Shown here: positions 45,370 through 59,200 of the stretch, piece by piece
How positions within the stretch are numbered: the stretch's first letter is position 1
How the letters are laid out: each line of letters begins with the position of its first letter
NCBI RefSeq assembly: GCF_000417875.1
Contig: NW_006920893.1
Coordinates: 161,955-225,954 of the forward strand
Source of the DNA: Pseudozyma flocculosa PF-1
Lineage: Eukaryota; Basidiomycota; Ustilaginomycetes; Ustilaginales; Ustilaginaceae
Direction: 5' to 3'
DNA: 64,000 bases
Program-made: the position numbers and the translations under genes
Notes under the pieces: generated by a model
Told to the model about the DNA's origin: nothing
What the model saw: the letters and a program-made list of their open reading frames with translations, nothing else
The model's database searches: none

Positions 45370-46337
45370 GGCGGCGACGGGCTGGAAGTTGGTAGCTGGG
45401 AGACGGCGAGAGTGGGGGCCAGGGCCAAGCGATGGCCTTGCCTTGGAAGGAAGGAAGGGGGAGGGTTGGGTCGCTTCGCGCTGCCACGGCGCGGTGCGGT
45501 GGCGGTGAGCGCGGAGAGGAGCAGAGGGCTGGGTGCAGTGGGTGTTGAAGGGGCTAGCTTCGCTGCGTCAATGCGTCGAAAGACACATCACTCGCGAGCA
45601 AAGTCAAGTGGGGCACAGGTTCGCGATCCGAGTGCGAGGGCAAGTGCGAGGGTCGAGGGCGGGACAGCGGCCGGGGTATCAATCAGCCCGGGAGCGTGAT
45701 GCTCGGGGTTCGAGCGGGCGCTGGCGAGGGGCGGGGGGCGTTGCGAGCTGTGGCGGCCGATGGAGTGGTCCGGGTGTCGAAAAAGCAACTGTGGCAGGGG
45801 CGGGTGCTCGACTGTAGGATCCGTGGTTGGTTGTGGTGGTGGTCGACGAGCAAGATATCGAAGTGGCTGATGGGGGTGTCAAAGAGGCGAGGGAGAAGTG
45901 CTGTCCAGGAGTGATCCGCCTCGAGTGTGGGGTCAATGGTGAGCGAGCGGAGAGAAGAGAGAGGGGGAGAGAGATAGAGGCGGGTTGGAAGGGGGCCAAC
46001 GATGGATGGCGAGCAAGCGGGCAAGGTCGGTGAATGGACCGACTGACGAGGCCGAGGGGGCGTGGCTGAGCCTTTTTCCCTGCCCCGCCGCCTGATTTCT
46101 CACGCGGCGCTCGCTGCCACCGAGATCGCCTGGCGCGGGGGGCAAAGGCGGATCATCCGACCCACCCACCCTCCGGCCGGCCGGCCATCGGTCGGTCTTG
46201 CCTGCCCGGCCGCCTGGCTGTGGCTTCTGAAAAAAAAATAAGAGAGGAGAGCGAGCAGCCGGCACGCCTGCCTGTCTGCCTGTTGTTTCAGCCGGCGGAA
46301 ATCTCGCCAGGCAGGCGTGGCCTGCCTCACTGCCGGG

Positions 46338-46357
46338 NNNNNNNNNNNNNNNNNNNN
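46338..46357. other. Assembly gap (20 N)
   Basis: A short N run in the divergent non-genic stretch. Its real length is unknown. Confidence 0.95.
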
Positions 46358-49300
46358 TCGTCACGGAGGGGCCGTCGGCCGCCCGCCTCGCCCCGGCACG
46401 CCTGCCTGCCTAGGCCCCGCCACGTTGGGCCTGACCCCACCTTTTGGTGCGTTCCTCTTCCCTTTGTCGCTGGCTCTGCCTCTGGCTCGCTCTCGACCTC
46501 AAGGTCCAGACAGTTGGCCACGCAGGCCGAGGCCGTCTCAAGATCCCCGTCGTCGCCAGGCGTACGGTATCTGTGGAATGGTTTGGCGTGCGGCAGCGAT
46601 GAGCACGGCCGACAGCCGCCGCCGCGCAATCACAATCACCCGCCGTCAGCCAAGCGGGAGGCGCAACGTGCCAAGTTTGACCGAGCCCTTGCCGCGGCTT
46701 CATCTCGCTCGCTCGCTCGCTGGCCAGCCCGCCCGTCCTCTCTCCCTAAGGGTCGCGCTTGGCTCTGCTGGCGGATTAGGTACGACGCGCGTACGGCGCT
46801 GCCCAGCTGGAGCGACGTACAGATGGACGCCGTTGCCGCTCGCCCATGCATCTGCTTTGCTCTGCTTGCTTGGCTTCGCTTTGCCTGCTTAGCTAGCTTG
46901 TGCTTGGCTTTGCTTGCTTGCTTGTTTGTCGACGGCGCCACGCCTCGCCTCGCCTGAGCAGGCACGCACGCCGCCTCCCACATCCGGCAGCGGAAATCGC
47001 CGGTCTGGCTGGATCCGCACCGCAAGCATCTTTCAGCCTCGGGCCCATCCGTCCCTCCGGACCGTCGAACGGCGCTCCCTGTGTGGCCCAGGTCGCATCG
47101 CATCGCCGTCCCTCGCCATGGATCACGAGCTTCGATGGCCGACTCCACCATCATCGTCGTCGAAGACAGGCATCCACATACATACATACGTACAGGTGTA
47201 TGGCATGGTACACTGAATGGCCATTGTCCGTCCCAGCTCGCCAATGTATCGAGAACGGCATGGCCACGGGCAAGGAGGGAGAAAGTGGGAAATGGCGGAA
47301 TGCTTGCATCATCCCCGCCGCATTCCACTCCGTCCCGCAATCAACCAACGACTCGGTCGACTCGAGCGCGCGCCGGACCGCTCCGTACCGCCCCGCACCG
47401 CCCAGGAACGCCGGTCCCGGATCGTCATCATCAGATGACCCGCGTGAAGTAGACGCGGATAAGCCACGCAGCCGTACTACGACCTCGACCTCGGCGCGGG
47501 ACGTCGCTAGCGCGGGTGCGGCAAGACCCGTGCAGCACCACTGGCCCGCCTCATCATCCATCGCATCTCGAATGCACGGCAGGCCTGGCAGACCATGTTG
47601 TGCGGGGACCGCGGCGGCATTCTGAGGAGCGGGCTGCGGGACTCGAGCGCCTTCCCCCCGCACTCGCCCCGCTCGCTCCGTAACGGCTCCATCGTCCCCG
47701 CACTCGGCGACGACGGCAGCAGGAGCAGCAGCACGTACGGACTAACACTGAGACTATGCGACCGGGTACTGTACGAGCCGCGGGTAGTTACGTGACGAGG
47801 TGACGACTCGAGACAAGACAAGGCTCGTTGGACTCAGGATGTGCTCAGGCCAGGTCTCCCACCTTGTGACCCGCTCCAGATTCCCGCTTCCGCCCCGTCA
47901 TCGTCTTTTCCGCGCGTCTCCTTCCCCCCTCGTCTTGGCTTCGGGTAATTCCGAGGGTGCGCAACGACGTGGGGAGGCCTGCCCTGGCAAGTCCGAGCGG
48001 TCGTCGCGGGCAGCCGCTTCGGCCTGGTCTGGTCGGTTCGGGTCGGAGCGATAAGGATGGATGGGTGAATGCAACGGAGGCTTGCGTCGGAGCATGCTCG
48101 ACCCGAGCAGGCGGACGGACGGGCGGGCGGGCACCGGAGTAACGGTACACGTCGCCCCGAGCATGTTGGCGAGCTCGCTGCAGCGCCCAGCTCCCAGGGC
48201 TGAGCAGGGCGGGGCACCGTACACTGTAGAAGCGCGAGGCGGGCCAGGAGCGTCGGACGAGAGAGCGCCGTACGTTTCTTTGCCCCCGTGTCACCACACT
48301 CATGTAGCTGTAGTTAGGCTGCTCGGCCTAGCCCCGGAGTGTTTGTTGACACAGTGCCGTGTCAAGCTAAGCTCCTTGAGAACGAGAGAGTGGGGAGAAG
48401 AAGTCATGGGGGTCCGCTTCCCCGCACGCCGAACCGAGTGTGTGGCTTCCGTGGCGCCTTGCCTGGACCAGAGGGACGTACGGCGCGGTGGCGTTCTGCA
48501 GCTCGTGCGTGCGCCGTCGGCCACGCTCTCCACCTTCTTCAGCGCAAGATTGCCATCGGCCAGCCAGCGACCTCGACCCCGGAGTCTCGTTGGTCGCTCC
48601 CGAAGCCACTCGGCCAGTCGAGTTGACTGCTCTGTGTACTCACTCTGGCCAGAAATAACAGCGAGGATGGAGCAGGTCAGCGGTCGACTCGAGATTGCCA
48701 GGCCGGTCTGTCCCCCGGTCCTCCCTACGACCCCGCGCCCTGTCCATCCGCAAACAAGCAGGCTGTGCGGACCGTCACACCGCCATGCCACCATACCGGT
48801 CGGTGTGCAGTACAGCGTTCTCCCGTACGTAGGCACTCGCTACCGTACGTTTAGGGTGTGGTGTGCAACAATGGTGAGGAAGAGGCCGCTGCGCCGCGAC
48901 CCCGCACTCTAACTCCTTCCGCACAATGGCGGCAAGTACGCCCCCCTTTTCGGCAAAGCCCCGCAGAGAGGAGAGGGAGAGAGAGCCAGGTGGTGGCTCT
49001 GTTCGGCCTTCTGTCCTGCTCGCCGCGAAGAATGGTACGGTACCGGTACGGTATGTATTCCACCACCCTCGGCGGCGTCATGGGACCAAGGTCTCGAGGC
49101 TTTCTTCCGCTCGTCCCCTCTACCTACAGTAGGTGTGAGTGCTGCCCTGTCACCGACGCGAACGCCGACGCCGTCGCCCATGATGTGGGAGATATTGGCA
49201 GTAAGTATCGACGCGGGCGCCAATCTTGGACTGAGCCATGTACGCCAGGCGCCCGTCCTAAAGACGAGCGGCAAAACTCCCCTGCCGAGCCCAACCGAGA

Positions 49301-49374
49301 GCCAGCCGGGCCCAGCGGCCAAGTGGGAGAGAGAGACATCGGTGACTTTTGTACGACGTTCCACTGGCTGGGTC

Positions 49375-49405
49375 GCCGCACCCGCACCCGCACCCGCACC
49401 CGCAC
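49375..49405. repeat. CCGCAC hexanucleotide array
   Basis: About five direct copies of CCGCAC in the non-genic stretch. Confidence 0.8.
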
Positions 49406-51316
49406 AGATTGCGGTGCCTGGCGACGGCGACATCCTCTTCGCCATTGGCTGAATGGCGCCAAGGTGGCGATATACGATGCCGGAGGACGCGGCCGGGTCT
49501 GCCGTCGACTGCATCCTGTGGGCTGTACGTGGAACGATGCCGGGAAGTGACGGCAAGCGTCACGTAGTTACTGTAGGGTGCCGTCGAGCGAGCGACAGCG
49601 AAAGCCGGCATCGGAGAAAAACCGGGCGTAAGTTGGAGGACGAGATGGGCCGCGGCTCGTACCTTCTTGCCAAGGCGACGCGGACCGTCGCGGACGGCTA
49701 CGAGAGTTGGCACGTCCAGCCTGACGGTGCCGGCCCCTGCCTTCTCCGCACTGTGCGGCGTGGATGCCACGCACAAGGTTGTGGGGAAGGTGGCACGAGG
49801 AGATGCTGGCCAACGAGAAAGGTCCCTCGGGTTTTGACACGACGAAAGATCATCCGGTCCGAGGTGAGACCGAACTGGCTCCGTCTCTCGGTCATGCTTG
49901 TCTCTCATCGGCTCCGAAAGCTGGTCGAGGCCGTTCGGCAATCTGATACTCATCGACTGGTCGGTACCGCCCCGCTGGACGACCTTGCTTGCCCTTGCCC
50001 ACCCCGCACCGTCGGGAAACTCGCGTTGGCGTACCCATGTGCACCCACCGGTAGCAGCCCCACGATGCCGTACTTACCTACCGCGGGGACGGCGGGGGGT
50101 GGGGTTCGGTCTCCGTTGCGTTGCGTGGGGTAGTCGGTCGAGGATGCAACGAGGAGCGACGATGCCGAAGAAAGGAGAGATGTGGGGTCGCCGGTGTCGA
50201 CAGAACGTCGCCGATGTCGTGGTCCGTCTGGCGACTCAAGGGCAAGGCCTTGTTTCCTGCTTGCGGCTGAGAACGTTGTGTTGTTCTCGAGCGAGAAGAA
50301 GGAGCGAGCGGCTCTTGACTAGTCGGCCCGATGCCGATTTCCACGGTGCACTCCGGGACTCGACGCTCTTTGGACCAGGCCTGGAGGAACAGCATCTCGT
50401 GCCAGACGGTTATAGCGTGACGCCGCTGCGACGGATCCGACGTGGCCGTGCCAACGACATCGCCCGTAGCACGTAGGCCTGACAAGAGCGGACGACGTCG
50501 TGACGGAAGCCTGGGCCTCGCGGGCATGACATCCCTCGGCCAATTCATCGCGGCCATGAAGGCCGAAGCGCCCGAGCACGCACCGCTGAGGCCGGATCAT
50601 CGCCATCCATCTGATCGCCGTCGAAGTCGTCCGTTGCCGTGTGGCGAGCGCGGTCGTCGTTCCAGATGCGTGGCCATCGTCACCGGTCAGCTACACTGTA
50701 ACAATGGCAGCAAGCAGGCAAGCAAGGGGAGGAAGAAGGTGGAAGGCGACGATGATGGCCACACGAGCGACGGCGGTGGTGGACGGCAGGTTGGTTGGTT
50801 GGTTGGTGAGGTGTTGGACAGCCAGCCAGGCCATGTGGAGGCGAGCTGGCCGCCAGAGCGGTCCGGCGGTGCGAAGAGCACGCTACGCGGACAGCTTGCG
50901 CGCCCTTTCTTGGCGACAACCGCCAGCAGGCCGCTGCTTGCTTGCCCTGGCTTGTCCCCCCCACGTCCAACGGCTGCCCCCCCCACGGGCCTGTCACGGC
51001 GAGCAAATTGCGAGCGGGCCACGCTCGGACCACCTTGCACGCCTCCCTCTTCCCCCATCCCCCCACAAACCTTCGCGACCTCACTCACCACCGCACGCCG
51101 TCCAGCCAGCTCCCCCCCTCCCCTGCCTGGCTCGGCCTGCTGAGGCACCATGGCGTGGGGGAACGGCAAACCCACCTGGCGATGGCCAGGGCGACGTCAA
51201 AAGCCTATCCTCGTCAGCCCCGCCGAGCTCTCGTCTGCCTAGACCACCACCACCACCTCCGCCAGCAGCAGCAGCATCACCTCCGACAACACCACCAGCC
51301 ACCACCACCAGCCACC

Positions 51317-52837
<1,521 letters not shown>

Positions 52838-54031
52838 GGGTGTCGTCGGAAGCAGCCACGTCCCTGCAGCATCCTCTAGACTCGGCAAAAAAGCTCAGCG
52901 GCATCATGTCATCGTCGTCGTCTTCGTGTGCGATTGTCTGCTGCGCTTCCATATCTGCCTCTTTTGGGATCCAATGGTCCGAGATGATCAAGAGCTCTGG
53001 GCGTGACGTCGAATGAAGGAGGCGGCGGTACGAGCTGGGGTCTCTTCTAGCTTCGGGCACGTGGAAGTGTGTGCAGGCAGAGCGAGAGCAACAGGAACTC
53101 AGGCAGGGCTGGACGACGTACGCATCCTCTGCCTGGTCTTCTTCAGCGGCCTCTTCTGTGCCCTTCCAAGGCAAGCCGCCGTCATCACTCTGCCTGGTGC
53201 GCTCCGCGGTCCTGAGAGCGGACGACGAGAAACAGGCGGCGGCTTTAGGCCCTATCCACGCGCTCTGGGGTTTTGGGAACTTGGCCAGGTAGGCGGGTGG
53301 GTGGCAGGGCAGCGAGAGGCGATTAGGGACGCGCCAGCGCCATGCATCTCGACGCACGTTCCCCCACGTCCACGTCCCCGGCCGTTCCTAGGCACAGGCG
53401 AAGGCAGATGCAGTGCAGACGAGCTCTCGATTTAGCCCATCGGCGGCGGGCAATCCGATAATCTCGAATCTGGAGCAGCACGACGATGTCACCCTGCCTG
53501 CCTCGACCCCGACCCTTGCTCGAACCTACCTGCCGCCTCTTGCTTGCCTAGCCTGCTGAACGCGCCTGCCTGCGTGTTGGTCCAACACCGCCCTCGACGG
53601 AGGTCGAATTCGAAGCAACGCGCGGACCCATTCCGATGCCTGATCCTCATGCATCCCTCTGCCGCGGCCGACAGCGACCGTCTCGACGGAAGTTCGTTCT
53701 GCCCTGCCCTGCCCTGCCTTGGGGGCGCTGGCAACGTGGCTTGGCCCTGACCCTGGGGCCAGGCTGGACAGCGGCAGCTTGCGGGCTGTGGTAGCGAGGT
53801 CGATCCCCCCTCCTGCTACTTAAGAAGGCTTCCTCTCCTCGGCCAGGCAGGGGCATCTCTTCCTACGCCCGACCACCATTAACGTCTCCTCGTCTCCTCC
53901 CCTGCCATTGATCCCTCGCCGCTCGTCATCCGCTCGCTCGCCACCTGCTAGACGCCCCCTGAACCTACCTCCCGCCAGCGCCTGCCCTCGCCCCCGCCGC
54001 TCCCGCCGCTTCCGCCGCCTCCACGCCCACC
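52838..54031. other. Intergenic stretch between aldo-keto reductase and alpha-amylase
   Basis: Contains the palindrome GTGTTGG-T-CCAACAC (53574-53588), about 445 nt upstream of the amylase start, and a C/T-rich leader with CCGCC repeats directly before the ATG. No gene is seen. Confidence 0.45.
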
Positions 54032-55847
54032 ATGGCTTCCTCGGCCAACAAGCACTCGGACGCCCATGAGTTCAACTACACCATGATGCAGGCCTTCGAG
54101 TGGTACACGCCCGACGGCGGCGTGCACTGGGACTGGCTGGCCAGCAACGCCAAGCGCTTCGCCGACATGGGCATCACGGCCGTCTGGCTGCCGCCTCCGA
54201 CCAAGTCGTCGTCGCCCGAGTCGACGGGCTACGACATCTACGACCTGTACGACCTCGGCGAGTTCGCCCATCCGCGCGACGAAAAGGCCGGGCTCACACC
54301 CGCCCACCGCACAAAGTACGGCACGCGCGAGCAGCTCGAGGCGGCCATGAAGGCGCTGCGCGACAACGGCATCGCCATCTACATTGACGCCGTGCTCAAC
54401 CACAAGGCGGGCGCCGACGAGCTCCAGACGTTCAAGGTGCGCCGCGTCAACTCGGACAACCGCAACGAGATCATCGACGACGAGCCCTTCGACATCGACG
54501 GCTGGACCCGCTTCACCTTCCCCGGCCGCGGCGACAAGCACTCGTCGTTCCAGTGGGGCTTTGAGCACTTCACCGGCGTCGACTGGGACCAAAAGGGCGA
54601 GCAGAAGGCCATCTTCCGCATCGAGGGCGACAACAAGCACTGGGCCTCGGACACGGACCGCGAGAACGGCAACTTTGACTACCTCATGTTCTCCGACATT
54701 GACCACGCCCACGGCGACGTCAAGGACGACATGCTCAAGTGGGGCCGGTGGATGCTGCGCAACTTTCCCGTCGCGGGCTTCCGCTTCGATGCGGTCAAGG
54801 TGAGTCGCAGGCGCGGTCGCAGGTGCGGTCGCGGCCAGGCGGCCGGCCAGTCAAGCGCAGGCCTTCGCCGCATCCAGTGTGGATAGTGACTGATGGATCC
54901 CTTCCTTGTCCTTCTCCCTGGTGCTGCCCCGCTACAATCGCCTCGCGTCCCACACGCGCCGACAGCACATCTCCCGCGAGTTTATCCACGACTTTGTCGC
55001 CGCGGTCCGCGACGAGGCGCGGCAGCTGCGCAAGGAGCGCGGCCTGGAGGCCGTCGACGAGACCGAGGGCCCGATTGCCTTTTCGGTGGGCGAGTTCTGG
55101 AAGGACAGCGTCGACTCGTGCATCGAGTACCTGGACAAGTTTGGCGACGAGCAGTTTTCGCTGTTTGATGCGCCGCTGCACTACAACTTTGCCGAGGCGG
55201 GCGCGGCGGGCTCGTCGTACGATCTGCGCAAGGTGTTTGACGGCACCATTGTGCAGCGGCGTCCCATCGATGCCGTGACGCTGGTCGAGAACCACGATAC
55301 GCAGGCGGGGCAGAGCCTGCAGAGCCCGGTGCCGGCCGCCTTCAAGCCGCTGGCGTACAGCCTGATCCTGCTGCGCCAGGACGGGTACCCGTGCGTCTTC
55401 CTGGGCGACCTCGAGGGGTGCAACGCCAAGGGCAAGGAGGGCGACGAGGGCTACGCGCAGCCCATGGCCGATCTGGAAAAGTTCCTCAAGGCGCGCAAGC
55501 ACTTTGCCTACGGCGTCCAGCGCGACTACATGGACCACGCCAACTGTATCGGCTGGACCCGCGAGGGCGTCGAGGCCATGGAGCCGAGCGACGAGGAGAG
55601 GGGCGCCGGCAAGAAGGGGACGGAGCGCAAGGAGGGGTGCGCGGTCGTCATGTGCAACGGCGACGGCGAGGGGACCAAGTGGATGGAGGTGGGCAAGGGC
55701 CACGCCGGGCGCAAGTTTGTCGACGTCATCGGCTGGTACCAGGGCCAGGTCGAGATCAACCAGGACGGCTGGGCCGAGTTCAAGTGCCACCCGCGCAGCG
55801 TGGCGGTGTGGGTGCCCGAGGACTCGGACAAGCGCCAGTTCTTCTGA
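54032..55847 (+). CDS. Intracellular alpha-amylase (GH13, subfamily 5 type)
   Basis: Two exons, 54032-54799 and 54966-55847, giving 549 residues. The start context is CCCACCATGG. There is no signal peptide, so the enzyme should be cytosolic. GH13 conserved regions are all present: DAVLNHKAGAD (region I), GFRFDAVKH with nucleophile D253 (region II, spanning the intron), GEFW with acid/base E299 (region III) and ENHDTQAGQ with D367 (region IV). The N-terminus MMQAFEWYTPDGG and the FDIDGWTRFTFPGRG loop are typical of GH13_5 enzymes, which resemble bacterial liquefying amylases. In other fungi such cytosolic amylases act on alpha-1,4-glucans and have been tied to cell-wall alpha-glucan synthesis; whether that holds here is inference. 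The end is marked by VAVWVPEDSDKRQFF. Confidence 0.95.
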
Positions 55848-56275
55848 GCACGCCCGAGGTCAGCGTGCCAAGCAGCTTGTATAGACGGACGTCTTCCGCT
55901 AGACGAATGAGACTTGCCCGTGTCACCGTTTGCGAGTCGAGTCGAGTCGAGTCGAGTCAAGCCTCTGTGAGCTAGAAGAGTGATGCTGCGACGAGGGCGG
56001 GCGGAGTGGTCGCGCCGAGATCGGGCGTGTTGGGTGGCGGGCTGAGCACGCTGGCGCGCCCGGGCCGCCGCTCCACATTGCAACCTGCTTTTTCCGCCTT
56101 GCTCCTCTTCGCCTTCCGCCCTCCATCTTCGCGCGTCCATCTATCCTCGCATCGCAAGCGCACGTCTTCCTGCTCCTTTTCCTTCTCCTCTTTGGGCCAT
56201 CTCGCTCGTCCGGGTTTCGCTCCAGCATCTCTCTGCTCGGTTCACGTGCTCGAGCGGTGGCGCAATTGGAACAGC
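55848..56275. other. Short intergenic stretch between alpha-amylase and PRP24
   Basis: Contains a GAGTC pentanucleotide run (about 55935-55959) soon after the amylase stop and a C/T-rich leader before the PRP24 start. Both genes are on the plus strand. Confidence 0.5.
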
Positions 56276-59200
56276 ATGGACCTCGCCGACTCGGATACCG
56301 CCATGGACGACGTCCACGCCCAGGCAGCAGTCTCTGCCGACATGGTCGTGGACCACTCGACCCAACAGCGGCAATCCGACCTCGATCCTGCCGCCAGGCG
56401 CGAGACGCTACGCTCCCTGCAGCAGGCGCTGCTCAAGCGCACGAACTCCACCGCCGAATCATCGCAGCTCCTCGCCCAGCTGGTCGACACCTACCAGCGC
56501 ACCGCTACAGACCTGGCCCTGCTGCCGCAAGAGTGGAAGACCTACCTCGCCGCCCTGCTACACGCCCACGCCGAGGCGGGCCTCGATCCAGCCGGCCTCG
56601 AGTCGATCCTCGAGGAGCACGCCAGGAGCTGCGACACGCTCATCGACACCGGTCTCGTACGCCTCTACATCAGCCTGCTGCTTCACTACTTTGGCGCGAC
56701 GTCTTCGATCGTCGTACCCACATCAGCGAAGCGCGACGGAGAAGACGAAGATGACGACGATGCGGAGAGAGGCGCGGAGGACAAGGGGCGGGACAGCATC
56801 GAGCCACTGGCGGCTTGGACGGGCGTCACCGGCGGTCCCAGCATCGACGCAGCGACGTCCACCTACGTCCCGAGCTCGCTGCCAAGGCTCCGGACAGAAA
56901 GCTCCGAGGCTGCGCTTCAGTCCATCCTCAGCGTCGAAGCCGTGCGGAGCGCGATACGAGCGGCCTACACCCGGTGCGCCTATCACATCGACGAGGTACG
57001 TGACCCGCACTCGATCCTAGGGTAACGGACCCAACACCGGAGACCCGGCTGCTGATACCGCACGTCCCTTTTCTGCTCTGTTCCACGCCCGACAGAGCCA
57101 ATTGGTCTGGCAGCTATACCTCGCATTCGAGCAGGCGCTCCTCGACTCGAATCACGGCGATGCAGCGGCTCAGACCGAGACCATCAAGCAAGCCTACCTG
57201 GCCAGGCTGCGCGTGCCCCATGTCTGTGAGTCTGTGCCCACGATGAGCCGTTGCCGCGCGCTCGCTCACTGCTGGATCCACAGCTGACCCGCTGCTCCAA
57301 ATCGATCGCCAACCACCAGGCATCGACGATACATTCCAGAGCTACTCGCGCTTCGTAACCAACCACCTTCCCGCCGAGAGCTACGAAACCGAGCTTCTGG
57401 CCGCCAACAAAGTCTTCGCCTCATCCAAAAAGGTCCTCGCCGAGCGAGAGCAGTACGAGGACAGCCTGGCCGCGCTGCGGGCCTACCAAAAGACGGCCGG
57501 CGTATCGCGCCCGGACCCTGCGACGTTTGCCACATACTGGAAGCCCTACCTGCTGTGGCAGCAGAAGGCGGCCGCCAGAGCTGCGAGGGGCAAGGACAAG
57601 GCGCTGGCCCAGACCGAGCAGAGCCTCGCCAGTGGTCTCTACGAGCGCGCGATTTCGCAGTACGGAACCTATCCGCCAAGTCCAGAGTCGGACCTGCAGC
57701 AGTGGGAGACGGAACCGCCCACGGCGGCTTGGCTTGCCAAGCAGACGGAGTGGCAGAAGAAGGTGCGCAAGACGGACAAGGAGCAGCAGAGAGCGGAAGC
57801 GGAGCAGCGCTTCTACGAACGCACCTCCATCGCCGAAGGCCTTTGGCAGGACTATGTTTCGACCTTGGTGAGTCGATCGTAAGGCCAGGAGGACAGAACG
57901 TGCGCATCGTTGAGGGGCGACGGTAGCTGATGAGGCGGCCTGCAACTTTCTCGCTTCGTCCATCGGTCGAGGAGCAGCACCTCTCGGCCAAGCCAGACGT
58001 CATCCTGGTCCTCAAGACGTGCGAACGGTCGACGCACGTGCTGCCCGGCTCGGCGTCGGTGTTCACCACCTACATGAGGCAGCTGTCCCGCTTCAAGAGG
58101 CCAAAGAACCTGATCGAGGATGTCTTTGCTCGCATCATGAGCTATCCCGGCATTACGGAGAAAGGTGCTGGGCTCGTCGATCTGCTGATCGCCCGGATCG
58201 ACTGCGAGCGGGAAGCGGCAGCTCGAGAGCTTGCGGCCACGTCGGCAGAGGCGGGCCCCGACGTCGACCCGGCCTCGTCGATGGACAAGTTCATGGAGGT
58301 GTACGCGCTGATCAGCTACGGCCTCAGCGAGACGGGCAAGCTGGCATCCGCGGAGCAGGACGGCGCGCTGCGGCTGGAGCGCTACGCCGTCGACTGGGTC
58401 GAGCGGGCCGTCGCCGCGCTCGGAGGGCCGGACTCGGAAGCGGGTGCCGGGCTCAACGAGCTGGCCGAGACCGTGTGGCAGAATGCGGTCAAGGCGCAGG
58501 GCGAAAACGTGCGCGTCTACCGCGAGGCGGCGGCCTACTGGATCCGGCGCCACGACGCGCGCAAGGCGAGGGGGTGGTTCAAGGGCTGCGTCAACAAGTT
58601 TGAGCGGTCGCTCAGCTCGCGGGCGGGGCAGGACACGGCGGGCTACGAGCAGCTGCTCGACGAGTGGCTCCAGTTTGAGCACCAGCGCGGCAGGATCGAG
58701 GACGTCGACTACGCCGTCAGCAAGGCCAAGGCGGAGCGGGAGCGCATCTGGCAGCTGTGGTACGCTTCGTACGCCACCGAGCAGGGGCCCGAGCAGCCTC
58801 AGCAGCAGCACCAGCATCAGCAAGTCGCCGCAGACGCCGCTGACGAGGCCGTGGCTGTCGGTGCCCTGGTCGATGCCAGCACCGACAGCATCGCAGGAGT
58901 CAAGCGCAAAGCCGAAGACGCCGTCGGCGGCGCGACCGGCTCGAAGAACAGCAACGCCGACCCGATCAACAACGACGGTGGCGCGACAGACCCTGCTACC
59001 ACTGCGGCTCTGAATGCCGACCCAACGCCCGCCGCACCCGCCGCAACCGCAACCGCCGCCGCCGACGAGTCGCAAAAAAAGGCCAAGACTCACGACGAGC
59101 CGACGAGGGATCGCGAAAACAGCTCGGTGCTGGTGGCCGGACTTCCCGCTGACGTGGCGCCGGGGGCGATCCGCGCGTTCCTGCGCGACTGCGGCGAGAT

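Larger units (their letters stand above)
45370..51316. other. Long divergent non-genic stretch
   Basis: This 5.9-kb stretch lies between the diverging starts of the AreA-GATA-like gene and the aldo-keto reductase. It contains a 20-N gap (46338-46357), C/T-rich GCTT and GCTC runs at about 46700-46930, TACG/GTAC-rich sequence from about 47100 to 50300 including the palindrome GTACCGGTAC (49040-49049), and a CCGCAC array (49375-49405). Many overlapping open frames of 100-280 codons exist on both strands, but none has a recognisable domain or splice structure. A diverged gene or decayed element cannot be excluded. Confidence 0.4.

Noticed and set aside
48061..48912. 283-codon plus-strand frame in the divergent non-genic stretch
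   Set aside because: No domain, signal or conserved motif is visible, and overlapping frames of similar length occur on both strands.
57284..57319. Alternative upstream acceptor for PRP24 exon 3
   Set aside because: It is in frame, but inserts 12 residues into a conserved HAT junction and would use up the CTGAC that fits as branch point for 57320.
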